A stretch of 64,000 nt of DNA from Bradyrhizobium sp. CB82 (GCF_029714405.1 NZ_CP121650.1:4965001-5029000); one strand, 5' to 3'; positions 19,552-27,885 are shown, numbered from the stretch's first letter. The notes: a model not told the origin generated them from the letters alone. A program made the numbers and translations.

Positions 19552-19650
19552 ATGAATAATCGAAGCAACCTATATCTATTGGGGTGGCTCGCCTGGAATT
19601 TTATTGTCGCGGTCGCGGTGATCTTCCTGTTGTACTTCCATCCAAGCTGA
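19552..19650 (+). CDS. 32-aa single-span membrane microprotein
   Basis: A 32-codon gene, 81 bases downstream of the second aspT, on the same strand. GGAGA stands about eight bases before the ATG. The product has a polar N-terminus (MNNRSNLYLL) and one hydrophobic helix (FIVAVAVIFLLYF) ending HPS, the form of regulatory microproteins that sit in the membrane beside transporters. Position suggests a role with AspT, but that is inference from context only. Confidence 0.6.
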   Translation: MNNRSNLYLLGWLAWNFIVAVAVIFLLYFHPS

Positions 19651-19791
19651 GAGCCAGTTAGCGCGTGGGACTATGGCCGAACGGCAGAATTGCAATTATG
19701 GCGAGGCGAAATTCAACCAGACGCATGTGCCGTGGGCGACCAAGGCGGCAGAGTCCTTCGCCACTGCCGCCAGAGTGTGATTGGGCATAGA

Positions 19792-20265
19792 TCAGTAACG
19801 GTAGCCGTAGGGATATTGGCCCGGGCAGATCCAATTTCCGTAAGTGTCGTAAGTGCAATTGTTATAACCGCCGTAGTAGCCATAGGCCCCGGCTGCGGCG
19901 GCTCCTATCGCTGCCGCACCTACTCCATAGGCCGCGCCGCGGTAGGCACCCCGATAGGCTGCATTGCGATAGACGCCTCGGGCAACTGCTGCGCGCGCCA
20001 CTGGGCGGCCCGGTATCGGCCGATAGCCATAGCCGCGGCCAGCGACGCCGTAGCGGCCTGCCGCAACCCGGTATCCTCCACCCCGCACATGGGCGACGCG
20101 GGCGCCACCGCCGTGGAAGCCGCCGGCGCGCATACCACCTCCATGGAAGCCTCCGCCACCACGGAAGCCACCACCGCCGCCACGGCGGGCATATGCATCA
20201 TCGGGGACGAGACTGACGGCTACAAGAACGAGCGCTGCAAGAGCAGCGATAACATATCGAAGCAT
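19792..20265 (-). CDS. Gly/Tyr-rich secreted protein, 157 aa
   Basis: A clear signal peptide (MLRYVIAALAALVLVAVSL, cleavage near DAYA-R) is followed by RRGGGGGFRGGGGFHGGG-type repeats, an Arg/Tyr/Ala-rich middle, a hydrophobic Ala/Gly stretch (AAAIGAAAAGAYG) and a tail with two Cys (NNCTYDTYGNWICPG). GGGAGG lies before the ATG. Proteins of this kind are found in the periplasm or outer layers of rhizobia. A perfect FixK-type box lies 109 bases upstream, linking it to the decarboxylase block. Role unknown. Confidence 0.8.
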   Translation of the reverse strand: MLRYVIAALAALVLVAVSLVPDDAYARRGGGGGFRGGGGFHGGGMRAGGFHGGGARVAHVRGGGYRVAAGRYGVAGRGYGYRPIPGRPVARAAVARGVYRNAAYRGAYRGAAYGVGAAAIGAAAAGAYGYYGGYNNCTYDTYGNWICPGQYPYGYRY

Positions 20266-20373
20266 GACGTTCCTCCCGTTGCTGGGGGTGCCGTGCCGTG
20301 CAGCCTCGCAGCGATGCCAAGCGCTTACAGGTCGGCACCCGAAAAGAGCCTTCGCTTCACGTCGAAATCAGTT

Positions 20374-20387
20374 TTGACCTGGATCAA
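20374..20387. promoter_or_regulatory. FNR/FixK-type box before the Gly-rich gene
   Basis: TTGACCTGGATCAA, a perfect TTGA-N6-TCAA palindrome. It lies between two leftward genes, past the stop of the DUF4239 gene and 109 bases upstream of the Gly-rich gene start, so the latter is the likely target. Confidence 0.75.
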
Positions 20388-20405
20388 AGTCGTTGGCTCG
20401 CCCGA

Positions 20406-21236
20406 TCATTGATCGCGCATGTTCCCGACGGGAACCGCGCTTTGCATTTGCTCGTAGGCGTCGAGGAGGAAATGATCGAAACTCTCGATCCGGATGAGGC
20501 CGAGGCGCGGATATTCCATATCGGTGACGATGTAGAGTGCGACGGTCAGAGTTCCGGCAAAGAGCACCATGTGTATCCAGCTGTGCCCTGCGCTCGCGGC
20601 CATGCCGAACCCGGCAAGCAGTGAACAACCTAGACCAAGGCCAAACAGCATAAGGTAAATGATCTGTGGCGGGTGCTTTTCAGAGGCACCTGCACGCAGG
20701 CGAGCGACCTCAAAGAGGCTGTTCAGCGCTGGGAGCGACAGAGCGCATGCGGGACGGTAGTTTGGTTGCGGGCAAGCCGCCACCGCCGCTTCCCATAGCT
20801 CATTCTTGAGTTGATGTAATTTGCCCTCCTGCGGGTCCGAAAAATCCTCGGCTCGCTGGAGCAACAGGAAATCATGCGGCATCCGATATAGATCGACGCG
20901 AGCCCGAACGTACTCTTTGAGGCTGCTTTGCAGCTTCCGTGCGTCGTCTCCGCCGAACAGAGTGAGACGGTCATACGCCGTGGTGGCTGCTGTCGCTTCC
21001 TGAATAACCAGTTGTCGGCGGTCGTCGAACCGTTGAAGCGCACCCGAGATGGTGAAAGCCAGCAGCAGGCCCATCAAGCCGAATATCGCACCCTCGACGG
21101 TCGCCAACCCTCCGGTGCCCTCGGTGCCGCTCCGCTTGCGATACCGCAGGCCGAGGTGCTGACCCAAACGTAGCAAGATGAGTGAGCCGACAAAAAACAG
21201 GGCGGCGATGGCTACGGCAAACAACATGAAGATCAT
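20406..21236 (-). CDS. DUF4239 (bestrophin-like) membrane protein
   Basis: 276 residues. Two N-terminal membrane helices (MIFMLFAVAIAALFFVGSLI and AIFGLMGLLLAFTISGAL), a soluble middle of about 120 residues with the RFDDRRQLVIQEA helix, and two C-terminal helices (IIYLMLFGLGLGCSLLAGFG and HMVLFAGTLTVALYIVTD) followed by the EYPRLGLIRIESFD motif typical of DUF4239. The family is of unknown function, remotely like bestrophin channels. It stands downstream of a 200-base gap and is not clearly part of the neighbouring operon. Confidence 0.85.
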   Translation of the reverse strand: MIFMLFAVAIAALFFVGSLILLRLGQHLGLRYRKRSGTEGTGGLATVEGAIFGLMGLLLAFTISGALQRFDDRRQLVIQEATAATTAYDRLTLFGGDDARKLQSSLKEYVRARVDLYRMPHDFLLLQRAEDFSDPQEGKLHQLKNELWEAAVAACPQPNYRPACALSLPALNSLFEVARLRAGASEKHPPQIIYLMLFGLGLGCSLLAGFGMAASAGHSWIHMVLFAGTLTVALYIVTDMEYPRLGLIRIESFDHFLLDAYEQMQSAVPVGNMRDQ

Positions 21237-21454
21237 TGCCGATCTCCATTACAGGACGATCCGCCTTACGACGCTAAGTGTGGCCGTCAATCGTGCAAGT
21301 ACTGGGGCGGACTTCCCATGTTGCTGCTCTAGAACGTTTTCCGGTTTCCCTCGAAGTGTCCTAGCAATGCGGGAACTCCTCGAACTGGACAAGGCGCGCG
21401 CTCGGCAAGGCCCCGGGCACCGCTGATTGGGCCCGCTTGCGTGGCCCCAAAGCC

Positions 21455-21679
21455 TTACCGCATTTGGAATTCTTTCATCGCAAGAGCCGCAATTTCCGCC
21501 GGGCCACGGACGTCAGATTGTGCAACCTTGATGATCTTCTTAGCGACCATTTCCGTAAGAGGGTCGTCACGATCATTGACGCAAAGAGTATGGAGCGCTT
21601 GCTCATAAGCTGCCGTGATACGGCTGACCATTTCCGGCTCAAGCGCGGCGTCTTGAATTAGTCGGTGAATAATACCCAT
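21455..21679 (-). CDS. Small helical hypothetical protein, 74 aa
   Basis: All-helical with the pattern MGIIHRLIQDAALEPEMVSR, then AYEQALHTLCVNDRDDP and AKKIIKVAQ. It resembles a short orphan family of Bradyrhizobium recognised from memory. The start is fixed by the frame; the ribosome binding site is modest. No membrane segment or catalytic motif. Function unknown. Confidence 0.65.
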   Translation of the reverse strand: MGIIHRLIQDAALEPEMVSRITAAYEQALHTLCVNDRDDPLTEMVAKKIIKVAQSDVRGPAEIAALAMKEFQMR

Positions 21680-21717
21680 CTCTCAACCGGGGGCACGCCC
21701 AACTGCCTCCAATTCTT

Positions 21718-21921
21718 TCAGGTGTGGTCCCGATGCGCTAAGTGGCTGACCTGTAGTTGGCGATAGCTATCCAGCACATCCAACGCCAAGCCCGTGTCGT
21801 GACCGGCCCGCGCTAGTTCGTCAATGATCTCGACCTGCCGGGCAATGTGGCGCTTACCGAGTGCTACGTGCTGCTCGGCTTCCGCTAAGTGCTGGCGCAC
21901 CAGAAAGGTCCATGGTTCCAT
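21718..21921 (-). CDS. Small hypothetical protein of the RQHLAEAEQHV family
   Basis: Start taken at MEPWTFLVRQHLAEAEQHVA because the paralogue at 43864-44088 aligns from that point; the open frame reaches 21969. The body, HIARQVEIIDELARAGHD and LDSYRQLQVSHLAHRD, forms two amphipathic helices with many His and Gln. Two copies in one window suggest a dispersed family. Function unknown. Confidence 0.65.
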   Translation of the reverse strand: MEPWTFLVRQHLAEAEQHVALGKRHIARQVEIIDELARAGHDTGLALDVLDSYRQLQVSHLAHRDHT

Positions 21922-22400
21922 CTTCGCACGATATGGGAACCGATCCCAGTTAATTCGTACATCCACCAAGCGACTTCGGACTGGCCGCAGCCAAGGCGCT
22001 CTAATCGTCTGCGAGCGGGATGATCTCGTGATGCTGGCGGCCCAAGAATGTGTCGGGTGGCGGAGTATTCCTGAGCATATCTAGCGACTGTGCCGCTTCG
22101 AGCGCCTGCCGCTTCGCTTCCGCTAGTTCGGAAGCCAAGTTGCTCGGGCGGTATATGGCGTGGCGGTCGGACGGCATGCCCCGTTAGACCACTCACCGCC
22201 TTTTTGAGCAATATCCTACCGGGTCGGTCGCCCGGACGTCGCTGCTCTGAGCTTTCACCGGGTCCTACCGATCCGGCAATCCGGCGCGGGATCGCGGGAC
22301 CGCGAACCTTGCGCATATCAGGCCCTTTCCGTTTTCGGCTTTGATTGAGCCCCGGAAGCGCGGAAAACGGCCATTAAACCAGGAATAATCGGCTCTCAAA
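21922..22400. other. Gene-poor spacer
   Basis: About 480 bases with no supported gene. A frame at 21885-22316 on the minus strand is Arg/Pro-rich noise. No repeat or terminator is recognised. Confidence 0.4.
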
Positions 22401-23049
22401 ATGGACGCTTTGATCGATAAAGCCGTCGTTGAGGTTTGGCCGATCGGGCGGCTGCGGCCCTATGAGCGGAATTCGCGGCGCCACTCGCCCGAGCAAATCG
22501 AGCAGATCGCGGCATCGATCCGCCAGTGGGGCTGGACGATGCCGATCCTCGCCGCCGATGACGGGATGGTTCTGGCCGGTCACGGGCGGCTAGCGGCGGG
22601 AAAATTGATCGGGATCGCCGAGGTCCCGGTCATCGTGGCGCGCGGGTGGAGCGAAACTCAGAAGCGCGCCTATGTCATCGCGGACAATCGGCTCACCGAT
22701 GCGTCCGATTGGGATGACGAGATGCTGCGGCTCGAATTGAGCGACTTGCTGGAAGGCGGTTTCGAGATCGGGCTTACCGGCATCAGCGAGGACGAGTTAT
22801 CGAAACTCTCGGTGGGCGTCGCCGAATTGGAGCAGATGCCAGAACTGCCCATTGGCGACCGCTCGCCTTATCGCGACATGACGTTTATTCTGTACGGCGA
22901 CCAGTGGGAGACCGTCGACCAAGCGATCCGGCGGGCGACCACGCGATCCGACCAGCCCGAACCGATCGCCACAGGGCAACGCGCTGGCGGCGATCTGCGC
23001 CGACTATCTAGATGCCGTAATGGGCCCTGCTCCGAGCAAGGGGTCATGA
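22401..23049 (+). pseudogene. ParB-like nuclease-domain protein, frameshifted near the C-terminus
   Basis: Residues 1-190 are a clear ParB/Srx domain of the phage or mobile-element type: WPIGRLRPYERNSRRHSPEQ, the GWTMPILAADDGMVLAGHGR core and a YVIADNRLTD segment. Near base 22970 the frame fails. The expected C-terminal run GNALAAICADYLDA is readable in the next frame and ends at 23049. The ATG-initiated frame instead continues with Arg/Gly noise to 23069. IS110 follows at once, so decay after insertion is plausible. Confidence 0.7.
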
Positions 23050-23128
23050 TGGTGGCTGTCCCCCGATAGATGATGAAACGGGGTCACGACCTGAGTCGGC
23101 CCCAAGCATCTGGAGACGGAGGACAGCC

Positions 23129-24163
23129 GTGGAGAACTATGCCGGAATCGACGTATCATTGGAACTGTCGAGCGTGTGCGTTGTGGATGCCCAGGGTAAG
23201 ATCCTGAAGGAGGCGAAGGTCGCGAGCGAACCCGACGCCTTGGTTGAATTTTTTGAGACGCTTGGCTTTGCAGTGAAGCGGATCGGGCTGGAGGCTGGGC
23301 CACTGTCGCAATGGCTGCATGCGGCGCTGAAAAGAGCAGGCTTCGAAACGGTTCTGCTGGAAACGCGACATGTAAAGGCCGCATTATCTGCGATGACGGT
23401 CAAGACGGATCGCAAGGATGCGCGCGGGATTGCCCAGTTGATCCGGATGGGATGGTTCCGGCCGGTACACGCAAAGTCGGTCGATGCGCAAGAGATCCGG
23501 GCCCTTCTGATCGCACGCAAACAGCTTCTCGGGCGGCTGATTGACGTGGAATTGAGCATCCGCGGGATTTTGCGCGGCTTTGGGCTGAAGGTTGGCCCGG
23601 TGACGCGGAAGAATTTCGAAGCGCGGATCCGTGAGTTGGTTGCGGGTCAGGCGACATTGGAGCGCATTGCCGCAGCGATGCTTTCGGCGCGATCGGCCTT
23701 GAAGGCTGAGTACGGAAGGCTACACAAGGCTGTGCTGGCAACGGTGCGTGACGATGCGGTCTGTCGCCGGCTAATGACAGTGCCAGGCGTTGGTCCTCTG
23801 GTGGCTATTACCTACAAATCGGCGATTGACGACCCCAATCGCATCACGAAGTCAAAATCGGCAGGCGCGCTGTTCGGGCTCACGCCAAAGAAGTACCAAT
23901 CGGGCGAAAAGGACGTCACGGGCGGGATCACGCTGGCCGGCGACGAGATAGTGCGTACGGTGTTGTATGAGGCCGCCAACGTTCTGCTGTCGCGCATCAC
24001 CCGGTTCTCAAAACTTAAGCGCTGGGGGATGGACGTCGCCAAGCGGCGAGGCTCGAAGCGCGCCAAAGTCGCCTTGGCACGTAAGCTCGCAGTGATCCTG
24101 CATCGGATCTGGGTCGACGGCACAACTTACCGCTGGGCTGACGCGGGCCCGATCGCAGCATAG
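23129..24163 (+). CDS. IS110-family transposase
   Basis: 344 residues, full length. The N-terminal RuvC-like DEDD domain starts MENYAGIDVSLELSSVCVVD (first Asp in GIDVS), with KTDRKDARGIAQ carrying later acidic residues. The C-terminal Tnp20 domain contains MTVPGVGPLVAITY and the serine region SKSAGALFGLTPKKYQSGEK. IS110 enzymes recombine through a bridge RNA coded in the element's non-coding flank. The likely element runs from about 23050 to about 24360. The frame looks intact, so it may be active. Confidence 0.9.
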   Translation: MENYAGIDVSLELSSVCVVDAQGKILKEAKVASEPDALVEFFETLGFAVKRIGLEAGPLSQWLHAALKRAGFETVLLETRHVKAALSAMTVKTDRKDARGIAQLIRMGWFRPVHAKSVDAQEIRALLIARKQLLGRLIDVELSIRGILRGFGLKVGPVTRKNFEARIRELVAGQATLERIAAAMLSARSALKAEYGRLHKAVLATVRDDAVCRRLMTVPGVGPLVAITYKSAIDDPNRITKSKSAGALFGLTPKKYQSGEKDVTGGITLAGDEIVRTVLYEAANVLLSRITRFSKLKRWGMDVAKRRGSKRAKVALARKLAVILHRIWVDGTTYRWADAGPIAA

Positions 24164-24300
24164 AGCACGAGGAGAAGAGCTGGAATGCAATCGGGCTGAA
24201 CAGAAGCCCAGTGCCCGAAGTCCCGTCGCCGGGACGGTGGATGCGGTGAAGCCGTTACACGCCCAGTGGCCGTCGCCCGACGAACCCACGCGTATCTAGA
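24164..24300 (+). ncRNA. Candidate IS110 bridge RNA region
   Basis: The transposase 3' flank contains two clean hairpins: GGGCT/AGCCC at 24193-24209 and GTCCC/GGGAC at 24220-24235, followed by GGTGG. The other IS110 element of this window has a GTCCC/GGGAC hairpin at the same relative place. IS1111-type members are known to carry their bridge RNA downstream of the transposase. Boundaries are not determinable by eye. Confidence 0.4.
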
Positions 24301-24359
24301 TAGGCTCACCGCTCCCTCTGACAGCATGATGTGGCGGCCAAGCGTTGACCACGGACAGA

Positions 24360-24453
24360 AGCGCTGATCCGCCGTCGCCAGCTCCTCTGCGTCGTTCGGG
24401 TCGAAACGGTGCCGGCTGTCGCCGGTACGGTCCATCACGATCTGGATTGCCAT
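24360..24453 (-). pseudogene. 5' fragment of the MPIQIVMDR-type gene
   Basis: Preceded by AGGAGGA, the frame starts MAIQIVMDRTGDSRHRFDP and continues to ATADQRF, matching the intact 73-residue protein at 13806-14027. After about 30 residues homology ends and the frame runs into IS110 flank sequence. The gene was probably cut by that insertion. The lost part is not visible on the other side of the element. Confidence 0.6.
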
Positions 24454-24560
24454 GGTAATCCTCCTCGGATTGCCGATACTCAAGGACCCGGGTCCGATAA
24501 TCCGGCCGAAGCCGCGAAGTTTCAAGAGCAGAAGATTCCCGCGGTCACCAAGGACCGGGT

Positions 24561-25304
24561 TCAGAGAGATCGGCTGCGGAGCAATTCTCGGCTTGGCCAA
24601 ATTCTGTTAGCTACCTTTAACGCGCTGTGCTCGTCCGACTCCAAGGCAATCTTTTGGGCAAGAATGACGTCCCCGGCCACCAGGCGGCCAAGAGGCATGA
24701 AACACAAACCCACCCTGGGACGGCCCGCATCATCGATCTCATAAACGTTCGGCGGAACTATCCCATAATAGATGCGGTATCTTTTTCCGCTGTCACAACC
24801 GACGACTTCGAAACAGCCTGAGCCATCGAATTGCTCTCGTTGGTCTGGCGATAGCCAGTCCCGCATGAGCCGCAAGCCGCGCGCTTCGCTCGTATTTTTC
24901 CAGTACAGCTTGCGCAGAGCCTTGATGCGCGGGCAAGCCTCGACTGGCGGGGAGGTCACGTGAAACAGCCCAATCTTCGTTGCGTGCGACTGGTTGAACA
25001 TCCGAATCGCCTCGGGTGTTGGCTTCAACAGGACCTCGCAGCCCTTCCGTTCGAAATAGGCTTCGGCTTCCCGTGATAGGTGGAGGTTGCCCATCTGACC
25101 CGAGCCAATGACGACCTGATCGCACCCTTTCTCAAAGAGAAATTTCGCCTCGACTTTTGAAAGTACGAGCGAGGTACCATAGAACTTCTTTGATAACTTC
25201 TTCTTCCGCTTCACAACCTTGCCGGAAAGGCGAATGACGACGTCGTGCTCATAAGTCTTTCCATTAATCGTAATCGCGCCAAATGTGATGCTCTCAATCC
25301 TCAT
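24561..25304 (-). CDS. Mth938/DUF498-like domain fused to a DWLSxxQREQF domain
   Basis: 247 residues, starting at MRIESITFGAITINGKTYEH, which has GAGGAGGTCGCG before it; the frame is open 34 codons further upstream. Residues 1-118 match the Mth938/NDUFAF3 (DUF498) fold with QVVIGSGQMGNLHLS and the ATKIGLFHVT end. Residues 125-247 (RLMRDWLSPDQREQF onward) match the separate protein at 13370-13792. The Mth938 fold is known for mitochondrial complex I assembly and unknown bacterial roles. The fusion is unusual and the joint function is unknown. Confidence 0.7.
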   Translation of the reverse strand: MRIESITFGAITINGKTYEHDVVIRLSGKVVKRKKKLSKKFYGTSLVLSKVEAKFLFEKGCDQVVIGSGQMGNLHLSREAEAYFERKGCEVLLKPTPEAIRMFNQSHATKIGLFHVTSPPVEACPRIKALRKLYWKNTSEARGLRLMRDWLSPDQREQFDGSGCFEVVGCDSGKRYRIYYGIVPPNVYEIDDAGRPRVGLCFMPLGRLVAGDVILAQKIALESDEHSALKVANRIWPSRELLRSRSL

Positions 25305-25446
25305 CGCGACCTCCTCAGAAGGTTGCCAGTCACCTCGGCCTTCATCCGCTCGGTGACTGCATATGGCCGTCATGAGTTGCCGCCAACGTGCGCCGAGCGA
25401 CTTCACCTCCGGGCCCCAGAAGCGGAAGCAATCGGCACCGGCCCAG

Positions 25447-25758
25447 TCAACTGGTGCAGACGACCTCTTTATCTCCGGCGTTTGGCCAGCCCTCGATATG
25501 CTCCCCCTTGTCCCCCGCGCTTACTCGCAGTCCTGCTCGGCCGCACCGGCCGACGAGAAGGCACGTGCCGATAGGCTTACCATCAGCCTTCGCGACCAGC
25601 GCCACACCGTGGCTCTGATCGGAAGCAAATAACTCCAACGATCTCAATTCTTCTTCGAAGGACGCACGGAGCACCGAAAACGCATTGGCGCGCCACCGCG
25701 CGCAGATGGCCAACTCCGGCGTGTCGAGCCCCACGACGAACGTCTGAATGCTGGACAT
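25447..25758 (-). pseudogene. Truncated GNAT acetyltransferase
   Basis: The frame starts [20 protein letters not shown] and reads through ALVAKADGKPIGTCLLV, the first helices and strands of a GNAT acetyltransferase. The acetyl-CoA binding motif (R/QxxGxG/A) that should follow is missing; the sequence changes to unrelated GRAGLRVSAGDKGEH. Inactive remnant. Confidence 0.6.
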
Positions 25759-25774
25759 CGGAACCTCCACGCCG

Positions 25775-25952
25775 CCATCCTATCTTCCTTGTCGGCACCG
25801 CGCATCACGATCTTAAGCACGTCATCCGGCAACGGCCGTTGCAGCGCCATCGCCTCATCCCATGGCGCACGCGCACGCATCCAGACGTCGCGCTCCTCGT
25901 CGGTCGTCAGGATCACCGGCATCGCCTTCGGGTGGATCGGCGCGACGACCAT
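25775..25952 (-). pseudogene. C-terminal remnant of an SRAP (YedK/HMCES) protein
   Basis: [20 protein letters not shown] and [18 protein letters not shown] are the C-terminal signature of SRAP proteins, which crosslink abasic sites in single-stranded DNA. The catalytic N-terminus (Cys2) is absent. A second, shorter copy of the same stretch lies at 26531-26606. Confidence 0.7.
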
Positions 25953-26131
25953 CAGGCAGTCAGGTCATTATGTCGCAGCCGCCGCGCGGGAACCCTTGGG
26001 TTGTGCAGGCGTCCTGCCGTCAGCTTACCGAGTCATCAACCGGTGCTGCGGAAATCCACAATTCGACGGTGGGCGCGCAGAACGCCGAGTTCTGGCTCGC
26101 ATTGCGCACTCACATTCAGGAGGAAGCCACA

Positions 26132-26479
26132 ATGAGGAGAGAATTGATAACCACGGTAGCGGCCGGTTGCCTGATTGGCATGACGAGCCTTTCGGCCCTG
26201 GCGGCAAGCGCTTTCGAAGGTGTGTGGCAGGTCAAGGACACGGCTGGGCAGCCCTTCGAGATTACGCTGTCCAGCGGTGGCGCGGCGAAAGCAACCCGAG
26301 GCGAGGGCATGACCGGGACATGGAAGGAAGAGGGTGACGCCGCGGTGATTACCTGGAACACGGGTTGGACAACAAAGATCGCAAAGCAAGGCAATCAATA
26401 CCACAAGACCGCCTATCGCAAAGGCCAGGCACTCGACGCTGCACCAGCCAATAGCTCGGACGCACAGAAGGTCAAGTGA
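26132..26479 (+). CDS. Small secreted protein, 115 aa
   Basis: AGGAGGAAG lies before the ATG and fixes the start. A signal peptide (MRRELITTVAAGCLIGMTSL, cleavage after ALAA) leads to a mature domain of about 90 residues: FEGVWQVKDTAGQPFEITL, then GTWKEEGDAAVITWNTGWTT, a beta-rich pattern like other small periplasmic proteins of rhizobia. The gene is bracketed by two SRAP remnants in opposite orientation. Function unknown. Confidence 0.75.
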   Translation: MRRELITTVAAGCLIGMTSLSALAASAFEGVWQVKDTAGQPFEITLSSGGAAKATRGEGMTGTWKEEGDAAVITWNTGWTTKIAKQGNQYHKTAYRKGQALDAAPANSSDAQKVK

Positions 26480-26530
26480 CGGATCATTTCGCACGGCGGC
26501 CTGACGCGTCTGCAAGGTGTGCGCATCTAT

Positions 26531-26606
26531 ACGTCGCGCTCCTCGTCGGTCGTCAGGATCACCGGCATCGCCTTGGGATGGATCGGCTCGATCACGGCGT
26601 TGGCTT
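26531..26606 (-). pseudogene. Second SRAP remnant
   Basis: The minus strand reads [19 protein letters not shown]. The first 44 bases are identical to 25885-25928, after which the two copies diverge slowly. This is a direct repeat flanking the secreted-protein gene at 26132. Confidence 0.6.
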
Positions 26607-26732
26607 GCTTCGTGCGCAGCCGAGATGAAGAGACTCCTCGCAATCCTCCTCGCTGCAGGTCGGTGTGGACAACCTTGCACTAGCTGCGCAAGCCGCGCGC
26701 CCAGCAACTAGCCACCCACTCTCAGGAGCGCG

Positions 26733-26987
26733 TCACGCCCGAACAGTGCGCAGGAAATTCGCGACCTCGTCCTTGAGTCGAGCCGAATCGCGCGACAACA
26801 GCCCGGCGGATGACAGGAGCTGGGCCGATGCGCTGCCCGTTTCGGCTGCGCCACGCTGCACATCGGCGACGCCGGCACTGACCTCGCCGGTGCCCTGGGC
26901 CGCCCGCTGGATGTTGCGAGCGATCTCGTGCGTCGCCGCGCCCTGCTGCTCCACCGCAGCGGCGACCGCCGTGGCGATTTCGGACAT
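26733..26987 (-). pseudogene. C-terminal fragment of a methyl-accepting chemotaxis protein
   Basis: AAAVEQQGAATHEIARNIQ, then a helical heptad tail ending NFLRTVRA, is the typical final part of a chemotaxis receptor. No ligand-binding, membrane or hairpin-tip region is present. The fragment is joined at about 26988 to a resolvase fragment on the same strand. Confidence 0.7.
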
Positions 26988-27277
26988 TCCTTCAGCTGCT
27001 CCAGCGTGCCGAGCGCATCGGCCGCCGATCGGAAAGCGCGATCGAGCTTCGCGGTGATGATGACGTCGCCCGGCTGCAGCGCGGCCAGGAGACGTTGCCC
27101 TTCCTTCCGTTCCGCGAGCGGTACCGAACCGGAGACACCTTCCTCAATGAAGAACTCGGCAATCTGCCAGCCCTTCATCATCGCGTAGCCGGCGATCTGC
27201 TGGCGCTGCTGGTCGAGCGAAAGGCCGCCTTTTGCCCGCTCTGCCGTTGAAACTCTGGAATATCCGAAGACTTTCAT
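26988..27277 (-). pseudogene. N-terminal fragment of a serine recombinase
   Basis: MKVFGYSRVSTAERAKGG carries the catalytic serine; VSGSVPLAERKEGQRLL and GDVIITAKLDRAFRSAADAL follow. After TLEQLKE the resolvase sequence stops and the chemotaxis-receptor fragment begins out of frame. The catalytic domain is therefore incomplete and the DNA-binding domain is lost. Confidence 0.7.
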
Positions 27278-27732
27278 GGTCGCCTCTGTGGCGTTGCGTA
27301 GCAATGCCACATGGGCAATGCCACAGGCAAAAGCAAGCAAAAGCGCGCAGGATCTCGGTGCGATCAGTACAAAGTTGCCGACCTGGAACGATACCACCGG
27401 CAGCACCGTTGTTCTGGGCGCGGTATCTCCGCGGGCCGCGCGGCCCCGCCGGATATAACTACCCTTCGAAAAGCCGTCCTCCGGCGGGGTCTAAGGCACC
27501 GGCCGGACGCAGGTAGCGCAGAAACGGAGGCTTCCTCCGAAAAAAATCTGAGGGGCGCGGTTGCGTGGGTGTCTCAAAGCATACCAAATTGAACCGGCCT
27601 ACTGCACAGCCCGGAACGGATCGGCCGAGTCGACGGTTCCTATATGCGCGGCTGTTGGAGCCGCGTGTGGTCCCGTCGCCGCTTCCCCTCATTGCCCCGA
27701 TGGCGGCGGGGCCGGGTAACGAGGAGGCGACG
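27278..27732. other. Gene-poor spacer
   Basis: About 450 bases of GC-rich sequence with short noise frames. GGAGGCTTCCTCC near 27529-27541 is a small palindrome. No gene is supported. Confidence 0.4.
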
Positions 27733-27837
27733 ATGCGCCTTCACATCCATAACCCTGCGATCGACCTTGTCGCCCTCGCAGCCGGCACCGTTCTCGTGCT
27801 CGGTTTTATGGCTGCGATCGCTGTGCTGGTCCGCTAG
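27733..27837 (+). CDS. 34-aa single-span membrane microprotein
   Basis: GAGGAGGCGACG precedes the ATG. The protein starts MRLHIHNPAIDLVALAAG and is one hydrophobic helix ending VLVR. The tail IDLVxxxAGxxLxxGF resembles that of the microprotein at 44341-44499, so the two probably belong to one family. Predicted inner-membrane; role unknown. Confidence 0.6.
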   Translation: MRLHIHNPAIDLVALAAGTVLVLGFMAAIAVLVR

Positions 27838-27885
27838 GAAAAAATTTCGGGGCGTAGGTGTGTACGGGCCTACGGGCCGGGCCGG

